Assembly (NCBI GenBank): GCA_016201575.1
Contig: JACQCN010000244.1
Coordinates: 1 to 8,766 of the forward strand
Reading direction: 5' to 3'
Length of the DNA: 8,766 nucleotides
Source of the DNA: Candidatus Rokuibacteriota bacterium
GTDB taxonomy: Bacteria; Methylomirabilota; Methylomirabilia; Rokubacteriales; CSP1-6
This document shows positions 5,929 to 8,766 of this stretch, piece by piece. The notes beneath the pieces are model-generated. The model was not told the DNA's origin, did no database searches, and saw only the letters and a program-made list of their open reading frames with translations. How positions within the stretch are numbered: position 1 is the stretch's first letter; every line of letters begins with the position of its first letter. A program made the position numbers and the translations under genes.

Positions 5929-6108
5929 CGTCGCGAGTATGCCCGGCTGACCGGCAAACACCGGCGCTTCGTCAAGGGCCAGAAGTACACGCTGCTCTCT
6001 CGGCGCGAGAACCTCACGATCCCCGTCATCCAGCGGCGAGCCTACGGCCTACGCTACGAGGAGTATCTACGCCTCAAGGTCCTCACCTGCATGCTCCCGA
6101 AGATGTGA
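5929..6108 (+). pseudogene. ISL3-family transposase remnant with internal deletion
   Basis: Seen: the frame from 5929 reads RREYARLTGKHRRFVKG, then QKYTLLSRRENLT, then IPVIQRRAYGLRYEEYLRLK, then VLTCMLPKM and a TGA at 6106-6108. Family knowledge: in ISL3-type DDE transposases the KGQKYTLLS.RENLT stretch and the VIQRRAYGLRDEEYLRLKVLTCMLP C-terminus are both hallmarks, but they normally stand roughly 100 or more residues apart. Here they are joined in frame near 6018/6019, so the middle of the C-terminal half is deleted. Everything N-terminal, including most of the catalytic domain, is also missing; an in-frame TGA lies at 5869. The remnant cannot make an active enzyme. Recognition is from memory of the family, not a search, but the C-terminal motif is very characteristic. 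Confidence 0.8.
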
Positions 6109-6117
6109 AATCATGCC

Positions 6118-6147
6118 GAAATCAGCCACTCGGAAAGGAGAAGACCC
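6118..6147 (+). mobile_element. Likely right terminal inverted repeat of the ISL3-type element
   Basis: Ten bases after the transposase stop, the sequence GAAATCAGCCACTCGG continues to GAAGACCC. Its reverse complement begins GGGTCTTC and ends CTGATTTC, which resembles ISL3-family ends (GGCTCTTC-type outer bases). No matching left end was found near 5850, so the element is a one-ended scar, and no target duplication can be shown. Confidence 0.5.
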
Positions 6148-6446
6148 GGATTTTTAGCTTGCCAGTCGGTCGCCTCGAACGCGCTACACTGACTCCAGAA
6201 CCGATCGGAGGCATCGCCGATGATCCTCGGCGGAGGCGGAAATGCACCATGATCTGCATGAGAACCTGCGAGCGGGCCCGTCACGCCTGAGCGCCGTCCT
6301 CCGCACCGCGTTCGCCATTGGTCCACGGCCCGCGGACACCGCCTCTCGGCCCGTTCATGGCAAGGCTTCTCTTCGCTTCCAGTGCCGGCGGTCCTCGTGA
6401 TGACCTGGGGCGTGATCGTGTCAGCGTCTCGCCGGTAATCGGGCGG
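6148..6446 (+). other. Leader region before the sensor kinase
   Basis: About 300 bp without a confident gene. A TACACT (-10-like) at 6185-6190 is followed by GGAGG at 6207-6211, which sits 8 nt before an ATG at 6220. That ATG opens only a 10-codon frame (6220-6252). A second ATG at 6249 overlaps its stop (ATGA) and gives 13 codons ending at TGA 6288-6290, in the same frame as the kinase. A 52-codon frame from 6242 ends near 6400 and resembles nothing known. Any of these could be leader peptides or decayed coding sequence. The kinase frame itself is open from 6291. Confidence 0.35.
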
Positions 6447-8766
6447 ATGCCTCTGAAACATCGGCCAGAACGGCCGACACGAGCCGTGCCCCGGCTGGAG
6501 ACGTCGAAGAGCCGGCACGCCGAGCAGACCGTAATCGCCCTGTCCGAGATGACCCTGCTGCTTTCGCAGTCGCTCGATCCCGAGGTCGTCGGGCAGCGCA
6601 TCGTGGACAACGTGCTCCGACTCTTGCCGGTCTCGCGTGCCCTCCTCTACGAGCTCGACGCCGAATCGGGGGCGATGACGTGCATGGCGGTGGCCGGCGC
6701 CGGCAACCCCGGACGATGGCTGGGGAAGACTCTGCCGTCGGGTTTCGGTCTTGCCAGTCTCGCGATCACAGAAGGGCGGCCGGTTGCGTCGGCGAATCCC
6801 CTCCGGGACCCGCGGATCCGTCTCCCCGAATGGGCGGTCGAGGTTCTCCGTGACGCCGGTCAGCCTGCGGTCGTCGCCCTGCCCCTGACCGTAGAAGACC
6901 AGCCGCTCGGCGCCCTGACCGTCGACACGCCGCCTCGCCGGATGTTACGGAAGCGTGAGGTCCGCACCGCGTCCGCCTTCGCGGCGCAGGCGGCGCTCGT
7001 CCTCGACAGAGTCCGCCGCTATTCCGAGGCCAGGCGTGCGCAACGTGAGGGGGAAGTATTTGCGGAGCTGACGCGCCAGATCAATGCGTCCCTGGACCTC
7101 TCGGTCGTCCTCCCGCGGATTGCCGACGCCGCGCGAGAACTCTGCCGAGCGGACCTCGCGAGGGTGGCATTACGCGAGACCGGGACGCCGGGACTGCTTA
7201 TTCGCTACTGGTCCGGCGCTGTCTCGCCCGATCACACGGTCTTGGTGCTCGAGCCGGGGAAGGGTCTTGGCGGCCAGATCCTTCTCACTGGCCAGCCCTT
7301 CCGGACGGACGACTACCTCAGCGATCCGCGTTTCGGCCAGGACTATCGTGACGCCGCCCGCGCCAACCGCATCATCGCGACCCTCGGCGTGCCGGTGCGG
7401 ATCGGTGAGCGCCTCGAGGGCCTCCTCTTCGTTGACCGACAGACCCCGCACCCGTTTACAGACCGAGACCAGGAACGGCTGCTGAGGCTCGCGGATCACG
7501 CGGCCACCGCGATCGCCAATGCGCAACTGTACGCCGCCGAGCGGGAACGCGCCGCCCGCTTGCACACGCTCTCCCGCGTGACGCAGCTGGTATCATCATC
7601 GCTCGACCCCCAACACGTGCTCGATGAGATCAGCCGCGCCGCGGCGGCCCTGACGGCGTCACCGGTCGTCTGCGTCTGGATCGCCGACCCCATGACCCAG
7701 ATGTTGGAGGCGCGCGCCCTCAACGACCCCGCGCTCAACGACGACAAGTCGTTGCGCGAGCGACCCGTTGGGATCGGGCTGACCGGCTGGGTCGCCAGCC
7801 ATCGGCAGCCCCTCGCGATCCCCGACGTGTTCGCCGACGGCCGCCTGAAGACCCCCGCATGGTGGCGGGCTCACGACCTCAAGAGCTTCTACGGCATTCC
7901 TATCGTGGACGATCAACAGCTCGTGGGCGTCCTCACCCTCGCCGGACGCGAACCACTCACCCTCGCCCCGGAGGATGAGGACTTGCTCCGGACCTTCGTG
8001 GCGCAGGCCGCCGTCGCGATCCGCAACGCGCGTCTGTACGAGGAGAGTGAGCGTCGCCGGCGCGAAGCGGAGCTCACGACGACGGCGCTCCAGGAAAGCG
8101 AGGCCCGCTATCGTCAACTCGTCGAGGGCTCGGTCCAAGGCGTCTGGATTCATACGGACTTCATCATTCAGTTTGCGAACAGCACGGCGGCGCGGATCCT
8201 CGGCGTCGAGAGCAGCGAGGCGCTGCATGGCCGAGATCTGCGGGACTTCGCCGCGCCCCATGAGCGGTCCCGCCTCGAAGCCTACAAGGCGGCCCGTGAA
8301 CGGGGCGGCGAGGCGCCGGTTCGCTACGAATTCGAGGCCGTCCGCGCCGACGGCACCAGCATCTGGCTTGAGATCGTCGCGACGGTCATCACCTGGAACG
8401 GCGAGCCCGCATTCCTCGCCACGATTCTCGACGTCACCGAGGTCCGCCGACTCGAGGACCAGCTTCGCCAAGCGCAAAAGATGGAGGCCGTCGGGCAACT
8501 CGCGGGCGGCGTGGCGCACGACTTTAACAATCTGCTGACGGTGATTCGCGGTCGCAGTGACGTCCTGCGGCGGCGGTTGGCCCCCGACTCGCCGAGTCGC
8601 CTGGACGTCGACTTCATCCGCGGCGCCGCCGACCGCGCGGCCGCACTCACCCGCCAGCTCCTCGCCTTCAGCCGGAAGCAGCTGCTCCGGCCGCGCGTTC
8701 TCGATATCAATACGCTGGTGGCGGGCATCGTTCCCATGCTCCAACGCCTCGTCGGCGAGCACATGC
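6447..8766 (+). CDS. GAF-GAF-GAF-PAS-HisKA sensor histidine kinase, partial at C-terminus
   Basis: Seen: 773 residues are readable and the frame is open at the right edge. There are no membrane segments, so it is cytoplasmic. Domains: GAF1 about 23-190, GAF2 about 202-365, GAF3 about 372-531 (each opens with a '...S.SLD...V...I' helix and closes with a 'F..QAA.A..NA.LY'-type helix), PAS about 548-671 ([20 protein letters not shown] ... [11 protein letters not shown]), and HisKA from about 677 with [14 protein letters not shown]. His691 is the expected autophosphorylation site. The ATP-binding domain, and perhaps a receiver, lie beyond the window. Family knowledge: the AHDFNNLL subtype is often a hybrid kinase. 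The ligand is not predictable. Start: the ATG at 6447 precedes GAF1 by about 20 residues but lacks a good ribosome site; ATGs at 6357 and 6549 and a GTG at 6486 are alternatives (6549 would clip GAF1). Its G+C is visibly lower than that of the left-hand genes. Confidence 0.9.
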   Translation, partial: MPLKHRPERPTRAVPRLETSKSRHAEQTVIALSEMTLLLSQSLDPEVVGQRIVDNVLRLLPVSRALLYELDAESGAMTCMAVAGAGNPGRWLGKTLPSGFGLASLAITEGRPVASANPLRDPRIRLPEWAVEVLRDAGQPAVVALPLTVEDQPLGALTVDTPPRRMLRKREVRTASAFAAQAALVLDRVRRYSEARRAQREGEVFAELTRQINASLDLSVVLPRIADAARELCRADLARVALRETGTPGLLIRYWSGAVSPDHTVLVLEPGKGLGGQILLTGQPFRTDDYLSDPRFGQDYRDAARANRIIATLGVPVRIGERLEGLLFVDRQTPHPFTDRDQERLLRLADHAATAIANAQLYAAERERAARLHTLSRVTQLVSSSLDPQHVLDEISRAAAALTASPVVCVWIADPMTQMLEARALNDPALNDDKSLRERPVGIGLTGWVASHRQPLAIPDVFADGRLKTPAWWRAHDLKSFYGIPIVDDQQLVGVLTLAGREPLTLAPEDEDLLRTFVAQAAVAIRNARLYEESERRRREAELTTTALQESEARYRQLVEGSVQGVWIHTDFIIQFANSTAARILGVESSEALHGRDLRDFAAPHERSRLEAYKAARERGGEAPVRYEFEAVRADGTSIWLEIVATVITWNGEPAFLATILDVTEVRRLEDQLRQAQKMEAVGQLAGGVAHDFNNLLTVIRGRSDVLRRRLAPDSPSRLDVDFIRGAADRAAALTRQLLAFSRKQLLRPRVLDINTLVAGIVPMLQRLVGEHM

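Noticed and set aside
6159..6190. TTGCCA...TACACT as a full sigma-70 promoter for the kinase
   Set aside because: The spacing between the two boxes is 20 bp, too long for a standard promoter; only a weak -10-like element is retained in the leader description.
5553..6290. A 245-residue plus-strand open frame across the scar
   Set aside because: It crosses the broken gene antisense, passes through the transposase remnant in a different frame and contains no coherent domain.
7659..8762. A 367-residue open frame on the minus strand opposite the kinase
   Set aside because: The plus frame has uninterrupted GAF, PAS and HisKA motifs; the minus frame is a composition shadow without a known fold.

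Overview
The window is very GC-rich DNA (sampled lines are about 73-75 % G+C over the first 5.5 kb and about 63-65 % in the last 2.3 kb). It reads as a chromosomal segment of an uncultured or environmental high-GC bacterium. Codon usage, GTG starts and gene types would fit lineages such as Rokubacteria/Methylomirabilota or high-GC Proteobacteria, but nothing here fixes the phylum. No rRNA, tRNA or CRISPR was seen.

Region 1 (1-3506, minus strand) is a tight four-gene operon read right to left: a small ScdA/RIC N-terminal (DUF542) protein with an NHCCGG motif; a DUF1858-DUF2249-DUF2249 protein; a polytopic membrane protein with an internal His...GW...G...P repeat resembling NnrS/heme-copper oxidase subunit I; and a radical SAM/SPASM enzyme of the NirJ/AhbD-like (TIGR04053-like) group that runs off the left edge. 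Three of these domain types are repeatedly linked with nitric oxide, iron-sulfur repair or heme chemistry. The junctions are a 4-bp ATGA overlap, a 4-bp gap and another ATGA overlap. In front of the operon sits a 36-bp near-perfect palindrome (3546-3581) whose core ATGAC-N4-GTCAT has the 14-bp geometry of Crp/Fnr-family sites. It is centred about 42 bp upstream of a plausible start point, which suggests activation by an FNR/Dnr/HcpR-type regulator.

Region 2 (3696-5849, minus strand) holds a membrane-anchored SGNH/GDSL hydrolase-like protein, a single-pass protein with a carboxypeptidase-regulatory-like beta-sandwich, and the 3' remnant of a small membrane protein that shares the '...GVA..MFPRP' element of the NnrS-like repeat. 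Spacers in this region carry hairpins and several copies of a short CTCGGAG-type repeat.

Region 3 (about 5850-6446) is a scar: an ISL3-family transposase remnant on the plus strand with an internal deletion and one recognisable IS end, next to an unassigned fragment and a 300-bp leader region.

Region 4 (6447 to the end, plus strand) is a soluble sensor histidine kinase, GAF-GAF-GAF-PAS-HisKA, cut by the right edge before its ATPase domain. It differs in strand and base composition from regions 1 and 2, and the IS scar lies exactly at that change.
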